DNA of 64,000 bases from Jonesiaceae bacterium BS-20. GTDB lineage: Bacteria > Actinomycetota > Actinomycetes > Actinomycetales > Cellulomonadaceae. How positions within the stretch are numbered: position 1 is the stretch's first letter; every line of letters starts with the position of its first letter. The translations under genes and the position numbers were made by a program. Positions 43,355-51,815 of this stretch are shown in pieces. The DNA is taken from NCBI GenBank assembly GCA_039995105.1, contig CP146203.1, positions 1,736,001 through 1,800,000 of the forward strand, in the 5' to 3' direction. Below the pieces are notes generated by a model. It saw only the letters and a program-made list of their open reading frames with translations, was not told where the DNA came from and did no database searches.

Positions 43355-45070
43355 ATGTCTAACAACGTGCAGATGCCCGCACTGGGCGAATCGGTTACCG
43401 AAGGTACCGTTACACAGTGGCTCAAGAACGTGGGAGACCGCGTAGAGATTGACGAGCCATTGCTTGAGGTTTCAACCGACAAGGTTGACACCGAGATTCC
43501 ATCACCATTTGCTGGAATCCTTGAGGCCATTTTGGTTGAAGAGGACGAGACAGTTGAGGTCGGCACCGACCTTGCCACGATCGGCGACGGTTCCGGCGCT
43601 GGTAGTGCACCTGTTGCTGCGCCAGCAGCAGCCGCACCGGTTGCAGCTCCAGCCCCAGCGGCTCCAGTTGCTGCTCCCGCACCAGTTGCAGCTCCGGCTC
43701 CCGCAGCGGCTCCAGCCGGTGGCGAAGAGGTCAAGATGCCCGCTCTTGGTGAGTCCGTCACCGAGGGAACGGTTACTCAGTGGCTCAAGAACGTGGGAGA
43801 CCGCGTCGAGGTAGATGAGCCGTTGCTTGAGGTTTCAACCGACAAGGTTGACACCGAGGTACCTTCCCCAGTTGCAGGAATTGTCACCCAAATCCTGATC
43901 CAGGAAGACGAGACCGTTGAGGTTGGCACCGTTCTTGCAGTTGTTGGCGATTCAGTTGCCGCCGCTGCACCAGCGCCAGCTGCCCCAGCACCAGTTGCTG
44001 CTCCTGCTCCGGTAGCCGCTCCGGCTCCTGTTGCGCCAGCAGCACCTGTCGCTCCAGTTGCGCCTGTTGCACCAGCAGCACCGGTTGCACCAGTTGCGCC
44101 TGCCGCTCCAGTTGCTGCTGCGCCTGCTGCTCCGGCTGCAGCACCCTCCGCAGTGAAGGGTGGCTACGTTACCCCTCTGGTACGTAAGCTTGCCGCTGAA
44201 AAGGGCGTTGACCTTTCCACGGTTGCCGGCACCGGTGTTGGTGGACGTATCCGCAAGGAAGACGTTCTCGCCGCCGCAACCGCTCCAGTTGCTGCTGCTC
44301 CGGCCGCCGCAGCTCCAGCCAAGGCAGCCTCGACGATCCTGCCAGTTTCAGAACTGCGCGGAACCACCGAGAAGGCTAGCCGTCTGCGCCAGATCATTGC
44401 CAAGCGCATGGTCGAAGCACTTCAGACTCAGGCTCAGCTGACCACGGTCATGGAAGTAGACGTAACCAACGTGGTTCGTCTGCGCGCCAAGGTTAAGAAT
44501 GCGTTCATTGCTAAGCACAACGCTAACCTGACCTACCTGCCGTTCTACGCACTTGCTGCGACCGAGGCACTCAAGGCATTCCCAAAGATCAACGGAGTCC
44601 TCGAGGACACCACGATCACCTACCCAGCATCCGAGAACATCGGTATTGCGGTAGATACTCCACGTGGCCTGCTGGTTCCAGTCATCCACAATGCCGGTGA
44701 CTTCAACCTTGCTGACTTTGCCACCAAGATTGGTGACCTCGGTGCACGCACCCGGGATAACAAGGTAACTCCAGACGAGCTGTCTGGTGGAACCTTCACC
44801 ATCACCAACACCGGATCCGGTGGGGCCCTGTTTGACACCCCAATTGTTCCAGTTGGAACTTCCGCGATCATGGGTACCGGCACAATCGTCAAGCGTGCCG
44901 CCGTAATCAAGGGTGCCGATGGTGAGGACGTCATTGCGATCCGTTCCTTTACCTACCTCTCCATTTCTTACGACCACCGGTTGGTAGATGGTGCTGACGC
45001 ATCACGCTTCCTGTACACCGTGAAGGCACGTATTGAAGAGGGCGCTTTTGAGGACCAGCTCGGTCTGTAA
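43355..45070 (+). CDS. sucB: Dihydrolipoamide acyltransferase (E2) with two lipoyl domains
   Basis: E2 core of a 2-oxo acid dehydrogenase, most like actinobacterial SucB/DlaT, which serves pyruvate and perhaps 2-oxoglutarate oxidation. The 571 residues comprise two lipoyl domains (1-75 and about 125-200), each with the lipoylated Lys in [10 protein letters not shown]; Pro/Ala-rich linkers (about 87-122 and 206-268); a peripheral-subunit-binding domain ([17 protein letters not shown], about 271-305); and the catalytic domain with the His and Asp motif [20 protein letters not shown] precedes the ATG. The lipoyl ligase/synthase genes lipB and lipA, usually close downstream in mycobacteria, are absent from the window. 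Confidence 0.95.
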   Translation: MSNNVQMPALGESVTEGTVTQWLKNVGDRVEIDEPLLEVSTDKVDTEIPSPFAGILEAILVEEDETVEVGTDLATIGDGSGAGSAPVAAPAAAAPVAAPAPAAPVAAPAPVAAPAPAAAPAGGEEVKMPALGESVTEGTVTQWLKNVGDRVEVDEPLLEVSTDKVDTEVPSPVAGIVTQILIQEDETVEVGTVLAVVGDSVAAAAPAPAAPAPVAAPAPVAAPAPVAPAAPVAPVAPVAPAAPVAPVAPAAPVAAAPAAPAAAPSAVKGGYVTPLVRKLAAEKGVDLSTVAGTGVGGRIRKEDVLAAATAPVAAAPAAAAPAKAASTILPVSELRGTTEKASRLRQIIAKRMVEALQTQAQLTTVMEVDVTNVVRLRAKVKNAFIAKHNANLTYLPFYALAATEALKAFPKINGVLEDTTITYPASENIGIAVDTPRGLLVPVIHNAGDFNLADFATKIGDLGARTRDNKVTPDELSGGTFTITNTGSGGALFDTPIVPVGTSAIMGTGTIVKRAAVIKGADGEDVIAIRSFTYLSISYDHRLVDGADASRFLYTVKARIEEGAFEDQLGL

Positions 45071-45102
45071 GGCCTAGTTTGGGACTCTAGAAGTTCACTT
45101 TT

Positions 45103-45146
45103 ACCGGGGGTGTGCAGTCTGCTGACTGCACACCCCCGGTTTTTTG
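45103..45146 (+). terminator. Terminator of lpd-sucB
   Basis: 17-bp perfect stem (45103-45119 with 45124-45140), loop TGCT, followed by TTTTT. Confidence 0.93.
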
Positions 45147-45187
45147 TGCTCCGACAACTAGCGCCACGTTCGAGGTAGAGTTGGCGA

Positions 45188-46129
45188 ATGACCGCGTTTC
45201 AAGACTCCCGCACCGTACTCATCGCCGGCGCCTCTGGCCTCATCGGATCGGCGCTGACCACCGCATTGCTGGAGCGCGGCAACAAAGTCATTGTTCTGTC
45301 TAGGCAGTCCTCACCCGCCCCGCCACAGCACCCCAATCTCAGCGTGAGCCGTTGGGACCCAGCCACGGGCGTACTCAACCAGGCGGTCGTTGACCGCAGT
45401 GATGTAGTGGTTAATCTCGCAGGTGCCTCGATTGGCGCCCGCCGGTGGAGCGCTCAGTACAAGCAGACCATTCTAGAATCGCGCACAACCGCAACGGCGC
45501 TGATTGCTCAAGCGGTGCACAACTCCCCCACCCCACCACAAGTATTCTTGCAAGGTTCTGCATCCGGCTTCTACGGCAACACCGACGCGGTGGTGGACGA
45601 GCAGTCCGCCGTAGGCGCTACGTTCTTAGCCAAGGTTTGCGCCAGCTGGGAGAAAGCCGCGGCACCCGCCATGTCCAAGGGCACGCGCTTGGCCTTTATA
45701 CGCACCGCGACCGTAATGTCTCCCAAAGACGGTGCTCTCAAGAAACTGCTCCTACCAATGCGATTCGGGGTTGGCGGTACCCTTGGCAATGGCACACAGG
45801 ACTGGAGTTGGATCACGCTAGACGACCATGTGCGCGCCCTACTATTTGTCATGGACACCCCAACCGCGTGGGGACCGATCAATCTTGTGGCCCCGGAATT
45901 TGCCACAAACTCTGCCATAACGCGCGCCATCGCCCAAGCAATAAGCAAGCCCGCTCGGTTCCAAGTCCCCGCGGGCGTCCTGCGTTTGGTCCTTGGGGAG
46001 TTCGCAAACGAAATCCTCATGAGCCAGAAAATTAGCCCCATGATTTTGACCCAATTGGGATTTCAGTTTCTGCACCCAACAGTTGCTGATCTGGCCACCT
46101 ACGTGCGCAAAGAATTGGACAACCGGTAA
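45188..46129 (+). CDS. TIGR01777 family SDR epimerase
   Basis: A 313-residue atypical short-chain dehydrogenase/epimerase of the TIGR01777 group, corresponding to mycobacterial Rv2216. The Rossmann loop reads VLIAGASGLIGSAL; DVVVNLAGASIGARRW and LQGSASGFYGN are family signatures; FIRTATVMSP and WSWITLDDHVRALLFV follow. TAGAGT lies 6 nt before the ATG, indicating a leaderless mRNA. Function in this family is unresolved; some members are linked to cell division or chloroplast processes. Confidence 0.92.
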   Translation: MTAFQDSRTVLIAGASGLIGSALTTALLERGNKVIVLSRQSSPAPPQHPNLSVSRWDPATGVLNQAVVDRSDVVVNLAGASIGARRWSAQYKQTILESRTTATALIAQAVHNSPTPPQVFLQGSASGFYGNTDAVVDEQSAVGATFLAKVCASWEKAAAPAMSKGTRLAFIRTATVMSPKDGALKKLLLPMRFGVGGTLGNGTQDWSWITLDDHVRALLFVMDTPTAWGPINLVAPEFATNSAITRAIAQAISKPARFQVPAGVLRLVLGEFANEILMSQKISPMILTQLGFQFLHPTVADLATYVRKELDNR

Positions 46130-46181
46130 GTTCCGGCGCGCTAATACGGCAGGTCTAGGTTGGTCTCACAAATTTTGTCAG

Positions 46182-47525
46182 CTACTGGCCAACGACACTT
46201 GCCGCAGTTATCCGCCATCCTTGGGGCAGTTGCGCAATGCTCAAGTCAATTTCTTCAGTAAGGGTTTGCTCCCCCAGGTTGGTGCCTTCACGAACCTGTG
46301 TTTGGTGCAATTCGTAGCTCAGCCGTATAACTGCCGCGCTACCTTGATCACTAATGACTTCCGTAGTTTTCACTTGCGCAGCTTCAACGTCCACTTCGGT
46401 GCGCTCGGCTAACAATCCGGTCAGCAGACCGGTCAGTTGTTCATGGGCCGGGCTATCAGGGGCTGCCACCTGTCCGACCGCTGAAATATCTTGTTCTTGC
46501 TTGCTAACTTTCCCAATGATCACAAAGCGCTCACCCACCAAGGATGTTGCGGTCTGAGCAAGTTTTTGTTGCCGATTTGGGGCTACCTCTTGGGCTTGGA
46601 ACTGGGGACTTTCCGATGCCTGCCCTTCACCGGCCAGCTGCTGGTCAGTTTGTGAGGACCAGGGTTTGGTTTCCACCATAAGGTAGGTGCTGACAGCGAG
46701 CAGGGCTGCACCTGCAACGGCAAGTAATCTAAACGGGGTGGCTACCGAGCTCAGTCGTGGCCGCGACTGTTTGCGGACAATATCAGCAACGGCCGGGCGG
46801 TTTGTGTCGAGGTGCCCATTGAGAGCAAGTAGGAGATCACCCAGGTTGTCATCCCCTTGGGATTGCTCTAACACCCGGTCAAATATTGTTTCTAGAACGG
46901 CATGATCCGCGGTAGAAATCACCTGTTGTGCGTGCAGGTCGTGCACCAGGCGCAGTAATTGCGTGACCGGTCCGTACCGTCGCTGGCCCACCGTCAGAGC
47001 GGACGGTGCTTGGTTCTGATCTGTAATGACGGAGAGCTCCGTTGTGAAGCTCAACTGGGCTGTGCCTTCCTCGGTCACCCGGGCGTTGAGCAGACGCAAG
47101 TCAGTTGTGGCAAGGCCTTGGCCTAGCAGTCCCAACATGGCTAACCCGAATCCCCGAAGGGCCTGGATAACCGGCTGGATTGTTCCCGCCCGGCTGCGTA
47201 GGAATTGTGCGAACGGGACGGTTGGGGCAACCACGAATGCGCAGGCATCACCTAGGTCAACGGACCGCAGAAGGCGTTGCATTCCGGGCTCATAAAGCAC
47301 GCTTGTACGCTGGATGATCTCATACCAGTAGGCACGCAGTTCTTGGGCGATGGTGCCGGTTCCAAGTTCTATTAAGAGAACGTGGACCGGCGTACCATCG
47401 CCAAGGAACCCTGCCCGCACCTGGTCACGTTGGGGCGCATACGCTGAGTCAACAGCGAGCGGTTCGCCCAGCTTGATACCGGCCTTGGTCAGCAAGTCAA
47501 TGTCTTGCTCCGTAAAAGTACGCAT
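46182..47525 (-). CDS. Membrane-anchored apparent pseudokinase
   Basis: A 447-residue protein with a protein-kinase-like outline but no catalytic residues. LGEPL (19-23) and DGTPVHVLLIEL (43-54) match the N-lobe strands, with Leu where the VAIK lysine should be. RTSVLYEPGMQRLLRSVDLGD matches the C-helix to hinge region. GLATTDLRLLNARVTEEG (137-154) aligns with HRDLKPxNVLLTEDG, with Thr-Thr-Asp for His-Arg-Asp. SFTTE (159-163) replaces DFGxA. One membrane helix (about 265-284) is followed by a 160-residue outer domain ending LPQGWRITAASVVG, which may have an NTF2-like fold. It sits between a TIGR01777 gene and an oxidoreductase, near where mycobacteria have lipB/lipA. A role as regulator or scaffold is inferred. 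The kinase relation is by eye and needs a profile search. Confidence 0.7.
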   Translation of the reverse strand: MRTFTEQDIDLLTKAGIKLGEPLAVDSAYAPQRDQVRAGFLGDGTPVHVLLIELGTGTIAQELRAYWYEIIQRTSVLYEPGMQRLLRSVDLGDACAFVVAPTVPFAQFLRSRAGTIQPVIQALRGFGLAMLGLLGQGLATTDLRLLNARVTEEGTAQLSFTTELSVITDQNQAPSALTVGQRRYGPVTQLLRLVHDLHAQQVISTADHAVLETIFDRVLEQSQGDDNLGDLLLALNGHLDTNRPAVADIVRKQSRPRLSSVATPFRLLAVAGAALLAVSTYLMVETKPWSSQTDQQLAGEGQASESPQFQAQEVAPNRQQKLAQTATSLVGERFVIIGKVSKQEQDISAVGQVAAPDSPAHEQLTGLLTGLLAERTEVDVEAAQVKTTEVISDQGSAAVIRLSYELHQTQVREGTNLGEQTLTEEIDLSIAQLPQGWRITAASVVGQ

Positions 47526-47580
47526 ATCTGATTGGACCGCAAATCAGCACCCAAAAGCCGTTATCCACAGGGAGGACTTA

Positions 47581-48633
47581 CTAAGGCATGGAAATAACCC
47601 GGTGTTCTGCTGCGCTCAATTGTGCGGCATCGAGAATTTGTGCCGTGTAAACGCAATCCCTAGGATCTACTGGAACCGGACCGGTTCCGGTAAGCCAGGA
47701 CGCAACCGCACGGTAGAAGTCCGCATGCCCGCCGCTAGCCGCAGCAACCGCAGTGGTCTGGGCGCCGTGGCTGAGCCAGCCCTCGTGATCAACCGAACCG
47801 TTACCAATGAGGGTGTCCAACTGGGAGAACGGAGATGCTTCGTTCTCGTATGAGGTGACCACAAAGCTGCCCTTGTTTCCTAACACGCGGGTGCGGGGTC
47901 CGGGAGCCCCCACCAGTGCCCCTGCCTGCAACCGGGAAAAGACCGTTGGCCGGTTCTCGCCACCGTGCTCAAGGGAAATGAAGACGTCATCGGGAGTAGG
48001 CGTGGTGAGGTTCCTGATCTGGGCATGTACGCGTACGACCGGGCCAAATAATTCCACGGCCGAGTCTACGAGGTGTGCACCCAAGTCCAGGAGCAGGCCA
48101 CCTGCTACCGGGTCCTGCTCTTTCCAACGTGCCAACGGCACGGGGCGCCACCGCTCCCAGCGGCGTTCAAAGGTGTGTACCTGGCCCAACTCATCGTCCG
48201 CAATCAGCTGTTTGAGTGTCAGTTGTTCGCTGTCCCAGCGGCGGTTCTGAAATACCGTCAGGTGACCTTCGAGTTCGGCGGCAAGATCCACCAGTTCTTG
48301 GCACTGCTGGGCGTCAATACCCAGTGGCTTATCCACAACCGTAGCGATACCCGCACGCAGCAGCTCGCTGGCGTGTTCGAAGTGAAGACCCGTTGGGCTT
48401 GCCACGACGACAACGTCAAACTGCTCCTTGACCGCAATGAGCTCTTGAACCGAGCGTACAAGAGTCAGTCCCGGCCAATCTGACTGTGCGTCGCCGCGGC
48501 GATCATCGTTGTTTACTAACACGGCGGTCACCTGCCACCCTGCTTCACGCAGAAGTCTGGCGTGGATCGACCTGCCCGCCATTCCGTAGCCAATAATTGC
48601 CGCCCGCGGGGTTGCCGCACCATGCTTTGTCAT
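47581..48633 (-). CDS. Gfo/Idh/MocA family oxidoreductase
   Basis: A 350-residue NAD(P)-dependent oxidoreductase. The N-terminal Rossmann domain has AAIIGYGMAGRSIHARLL and VVASPTGLHFEHASELLRAGIATVVDKPLGID, containing the characteristic KP. NRRWDSEQLTLKQLI and LLDLGAHLVDSAVELFGPV are typical of the YdgJ/glucose-fructose-oxidoreductase-like subgroup. TAAGAT lies 6 nt before the ATG (leaderless). A DnaA-box-like TTATCCACA at 47561 lies between it and the pseudokinase start. The sugar substrate is unknown. Confidence 0.92.
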   Translation of the reverse strand: MTKHGAATPRAAIIGYGMAGRSIHARLLREAGWQVTAVLVNNDDRRGDAQSDWPGLTLVRSVQELIAVKEQFDVVVVASPTGLHFEHASELLRAGIATVVDKPLGIDAQQCQELVDLAAELEGHLTVFQNRRWDSEQLTLKQLIADDELGQVHTFERRWERWRPVPLARWKEQDPVAGGLLLDLGAHLVDSAVELFGPVVRVHAQIRNLTTPTPDDVFISLEHGGENRPTVFSRLQAGALVGAPGPRTRVLGNKGSFVVTSYENEASPFSQLDTLIGNGSVDHEGWLSHGAQTTAVAAASGGHADFYRAVASWLTGTGPVPVDPRDCVYTAQILDAAQLSAAEHRVISMP

Positions 48634-48776
48634 GGCCCTATCTTAGAGCCAAGCACCATAAATTTGGCGTCATGACGAGCGAAAGCTCTGCCCTTTTGGC
48701 ACCAACGTGACGTAACTTTCATCGCCCGGGGCGAAATGGGCCAAAGGACAATGAAATTGCCCACTAGACTGTGCGT

Positions 48777-49508
48777 ATGGCACGCAAGAATACTTCCGAC
48801 GAAGCAGTCGCCGCACAGGCGGGCAAAAAGCAAAAGAAGCAGAAGAAGACCAGGTGGTATCACCAGATATTCCAGGTCTACAAGCTGACTGTTAAGCACG
48901 ACCCCAAAACCCGCTGGATCATGCTGGGTGTCTTCCTGGGGATTGTCGCAGCGGGTGTGGGACTCGGGTTCATCCTCAAGCAGGTCCCTTACATCACCAT
49001 TTTGGCGGTGCCTTTTGGTCTGCTCGCGGCAATGTTTATTCTTGCGCGTCGCGCTGAGGCCGTGCAGTACAACATGATTGAAGGACAACCAGGGGCGGCA
49101 AGTGCAGCGCTTGGCACGATCCGGCGCGGTTGGTCGTTCGAAAGCGATCCCATTGACTTTGACCCCAAGACCCAGGACATGGTGTTCCGTGGCGTTGGGC
49201 GTCCGGGCGTTGTGTTGGTGACCGAGGGTCCCGCTCAGCGTGTGGAGAAGCTGGTTGCCAAGGAGGAACGCAAGCTCAAGCGCGTACTTCCAGGTGTTCC
49301 GGTGACCGTCATCCAGTGCGGTAATGATGAGGGCCAGGTTCCCTTGGCCAAAGTTGCTCGCCGGGTTCAGAAGCTCAAGCCTGCGATTAACAAGGCCGAG
49401 CTCGGTGAAGTCCACAAGCGCCTAACTGCTTTGGGCAAGATGCGCTTGCCAATTCCTAAGGGTGTTGACCCCTTGCGGGCCCGCCCAGACCGCAAGGGTA
49501 TGCGGTAA
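48777..49508 (+). CDS. DUF4191 membrane protein (Rv2219-like)
   Basis: Actinobacterial DUF4191 family, 243 residues. A very basic start (AGKKQKKQKKTRWYHQIFQVYKLT) precedes two membrane helices (about 45-65 and 69-87). The soluble C-terminal part starts AVQYNMIEGQPGAASAALGTIRRGW, then FRGVGRPGVVLVTEGPAQRVEKLVAKEE. It matches Rv2219, which likewise precedes an RDD gene and glnA1. TAGACT lies 6 nt before the ATG at 48777, predicting a leaderless mRNA. Function unknown. Confidence 0.92.
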   Translation: MARKNTSDEAVAAQAGKKQKKQKKTRWYHQIFQVYKLTVKHDPKTRWIMLGVFLGIVAAGVGLGFILKQVPYITILAVPFGLLAAMFILARRAEAVQYNMIEGQPGAASAALGTIRRGWSFESDPIDFDPKTQDMVFRGVGRPGVVLVTEGPAQRVEKLVAKEERKLKRVLPGVPVTVIQCGNDEGQVPLAKVARRVQKLKPAINKAELGEVHKRLTALGKMRLPIPKGVDPLRARPDRKGMR

Positions 49509-49519
49509 TCAAAGCCGCT

Positions 49520-49569
49520 CATATGAATGATCCCCGTGTGCCAACAGGCACACGGGGATCATTCATATG
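49520..49569. terminator. Perfect 23-bp hairpin between DUF4191 and RDD genes
   Basis: Arms 49520-49542 and 49547-49569 are exactly complementary around AACA. Both genes converge on it; no T run is present on either side. Confidence 0.82.
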
Positions 49570-49632
49570 TCTGCAACCGCTTCTACAGGCAGCGGAAGTA
49601 ACTCCCAAACAAAGCTGGTTAGGTTGGCTGCA

Positions 49633-50082
49633 CTAGCGGCGGACAAGGATGGTTCGAGCAGCACGGTCATGCATTCCGCGGCCGTCGCGGTCCCAGATCA
49701 CGGCTGGCAGCACCAAACACACCAGAAGCGCACGAACGGCGCCTCGGATAAACCCAACGTACTGGCGGTTGGTCTCTTCCGGGCGCACTTTGAGCCCAAA
49801 AATCCAGTGCCCAATGGAATAACCCAGGCTGGAAACTAGCAGGAACTGTTCGAGCGCAAAGACACCAAGGGTAGCCAACTGGTGGTAGTCAAATAGCAGC
49901 CACGAAATCCCCATGGCCACGCCCCAGTCCACGCACAGCGCCGCTATTCTGCGGAGCATTCCGCCTGCAGATCCCGGTCCGTCCTCAGGGATCCCTAGCC
50001 GCTGGGCGGCAGTCGTAGTATCGTCGTTGTCCCGCTGGGGTGTTCCCTCAAGCCAGGACCCCATATCTTTTCTAGAAGCCAC
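49633..50082 (-). CDS. RDD family membrane protein
   Basis: A 149-residue RDD-domain protein with three membrane helices. GGMLRRIAALCVDWGVAMGISWLLF carries the Arg and Asp of the RDD signature, SIGHWIFGLKV the second signature, and DRDGRGMHDRAARTILV the last Asp pair. TAGGCT lies 6 nt before the GTG at 50082 (leaderless). It is divergent from glnA1, the same arrangement as Rv2219A in mycobacteria. RDD proteins may be transporters; the substrate here is unknown. Confidence 0.9.
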   Translation of the reverse strand: MASRKDMGSWLEGTPQRDNDDTTTAAQRLGIPEDGPGSAGGMLRRIAALCVDWGVAMGISWLLFDYHQLATLGVFALEQFLLVSSLGYSIGHWIFGLKVRPEETNRQYVGFIRGAVRALLVCLVLPAVIWDRDGRGMHDRAARTILVRR

Positions 50083-50187
50083 CTGTTTAGCCTACGCGCA
50101 CCGTTCCTACCAGTCACCCGCCACAGGCCGATCTGCCTCAACATCACACCCCTATTGCAACGCAGGTCACACCACCATTTTCGCGCC

Positions 50188-50225
50188 GTAACATGTTGGA
50201 AACATAAGGAAAACTGCTGGGAAAC
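50188..50225 (+). promoter_or_regulatory. GlnR double box upstream of glnA1
   Basis: Half sites GTAAC (50188-50192), GAAAC (50199-50203), AAAAC (50210-50214) and GAAAC (50221-50225) follow each other with exactly 6 nt between them. This is the known actinobacterial GlnR layout gTnAc-n6-GaAAc repeated every 22 bp; only the third half site is degenerate. It lies 64-101 bp before the glnA1 start. Confidence 0.8.
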
Positions 50226-50288
50226 TGGAGTGCCATAGTTTTCTAAGTGAGCCCACACCGGGTGCGACTAATACGAGGAGACCCTTCG

Positions 50289-51713
50289 ATGTTTGCCAGC
50301 GCAGCAGAAGCTATTAGCTTCCTAAAGGAGCAGGACGTCAAGTTCGTTGACGTGCGCTTTTGCGACCTTCCCGGTCAGATGCAGCACTTCAGTATCCCAA
50401 GCGCTCACTTTGAAGAGTCTGCGTTCACCGACGGCATGCTCTTTGACGGCTCGTCTATTCGCGGTTTCCAGGCCATTCACGAGTCCGACATGAAGTTGGT
50501 TCCTGACGTTACAACCGCTTACATTGATCCGTACCGCACCCACAAGACCCTCGTGGTCAACTTTTCAATTGTGGACCCATACACTTCCGAGCCTTACTCC
50601 CGTGACCCACGCAACGTCGCGTCCAAGGCCGAGGCCTACTTGCTGTCAACGGGGATTGCTGACACCGCGTTCTTTGCGGCCGAGGCCGAGTTTTACGCGT
50701 TCGATTCCATTCAGTACCAAACCACCCCGGGCTCAACGTTCTACAAGATTGACTCTGAGACGGCAGCTTGGAACATGGGCCGCGAAGAAGAGGGTGGAAA
50801 CAAGGGGTATAAAACCCCAATGAAGGGTGGATACTTCCCGGTCTCCCCCAACGATCACTTCACTGAACTGCGCGACCAAATCTGTGCGGACCTCGAGAAG
50901 GTGGGCCTCGAGGTAGAACGCGCACACCACGAGGTTGGCACCGCAGGGCAGCAAGAGATTAACTACCGATTCTCGACGCTGACCGCGGCCGCAGATGACC
51001 TGATGAAGTTCAAGTACGTTGTCAAGAACACCGCTTGGGAAATGGGTAAGTCTGTTACCTTCATGCCCAAGCCAATCTTTGGTGACAACGGCTCAGGTAT
51101 GCACTGCCACCAGTCCCTATGGAAAAACGGCGAGCCGTTGTTCTTTGACGAGCAAGGCTACGGTGGGCTGTCTGACATGGCACGCTGGTACATTGGCGGG
51201 CTCCTCAAGCACGCCGGCGCATTGGTCGCATTTACCAACCCATCGGTCAACTCCTTTAGGCGTTTGGTGCCGGGCTACGAGGCCCCAATCAACTTGGTGT
51301 ACTCCGCGCGCAACCGCTCGGCGTGCATCCGCATCCCCGTCACCGGCTCCAACGCAAAGGCAAAGCGCGTTGAGTTCCGGGTTCCTGACCCAACAGCAAA
51401 CCCATACTTAGCGTTTGCGGCCCAGTTGATGGCTGGGATCGATGGAATCAAGAACCGGATTGAACCTGCTGCCCCAATCGACAAAGATCTCTACGAGCTC
51501 CCGCCTGAGGAACATGCCCTGATCGAACAGGTCCCCGCGTCCCTAGAGGAAGCACTTGCGGCGCTCAAAGCCGACCACGAGTTCTTGACCGTGGGCGACG
51601 TCTTCCCGCAGGATCTGATCGAAACTTGGATCAACTACAAGATGGAAACTGAGATCGCGCCAATGCGATTGCGTCCACACCCATACGAGTTTGAGCTGTA
51701 CTACGACGTCTAA
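50289..51713 (+). CDS. glnA1: Glutamine synthetase, type I-beta
   Basis: Main ammonium-assimilating enzyme, a dodecamer making glutamine from glutamate. The 474-residue protein has [17 protein letters not shown], the metal site [21 protein letters not shown], the ATP-binding [19 protein letters not shown], and [19 protein letters not shown] contains the adenylylated Tyr (about 400), target of the GlnE in this window. GAGGAG lies 8-9 nt before the ATG at 50289. GlnR control is indicated by the double box upstream. A weak hairpin follows. Confidence 0.97.
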   Translation: MFASAAEAISFLKEQDVKFVDVRFCDLPGQMQHFSIPSAHFEESAFTDGMLFDGSSIRGFQAIHESDMKLVPDVTTAYIDPYRTHKTLVVNFSIVDPYTSEPYSRDPRNVASKAEAYLLSTGIADTAFFAAEAEFYAFDSIQYQTTPGSTFYKIDSETAAWNMGREEEGGNKGYKTPMKGGYFPVSPNDHFTELRDQICADLEKVGLEVERAHHEVGTAGQQEINYRFSTLTAAADDLMKFKYVVKNTAWEMGKSVTFMPKPIFGDNGSGMHCHQSLWKNGEPLFFDEQGYGGLSDMARWYIGGLLKHAGALVAFTNPSVNSFRRLVPGYEAPINLVYSARNRSACIRIPVTGSNAKAKRVEFRVPDPTANPYLAFAAQLMAGIDGIKNRIEPAAPIDKDLYELPPEEHALIEQVPASLEEALAALKADHEFLTVGDVFPQDLIETWINYKMETEIAPMRLRPHPYEFELYYDV

Positions 51714-51735
51714 AGTCTGTTCAATATTCTAAATC

Positions 51736-51772
51736 AGTTGGTGGCCCAGAAATTACTGCGGCCACCAACTGT
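51736..51772 (+). terminator. Hairpin after glnA1
   Basis: CAGTTGGTGGCC (51736-51747) pairs with GGCCACCAACTG (51761-51772), 13-nt loop, without a T run. Confidence 0.6.
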
Positions 51773-51815
51773 GTATCTAGACACTGCAGACCCTCGAAGC
51801 AAGGTACTTTAAGGT

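Noticed and set aside
43051-43761. A 236-codon open frame on the minus strand
   Set aside because: Antisense to lpd and sucB; its Ala/Gly-rich stretch mirrors the E2 linker codons.
43600-44160. Apparent tandem repeats of GCTCCAGTTGC-like units
   Set aside because: These encode the Pro/Ala linkers between lipoyl domains of the E2 protein; they are coding low complexity, not a CRISPR or satellite.
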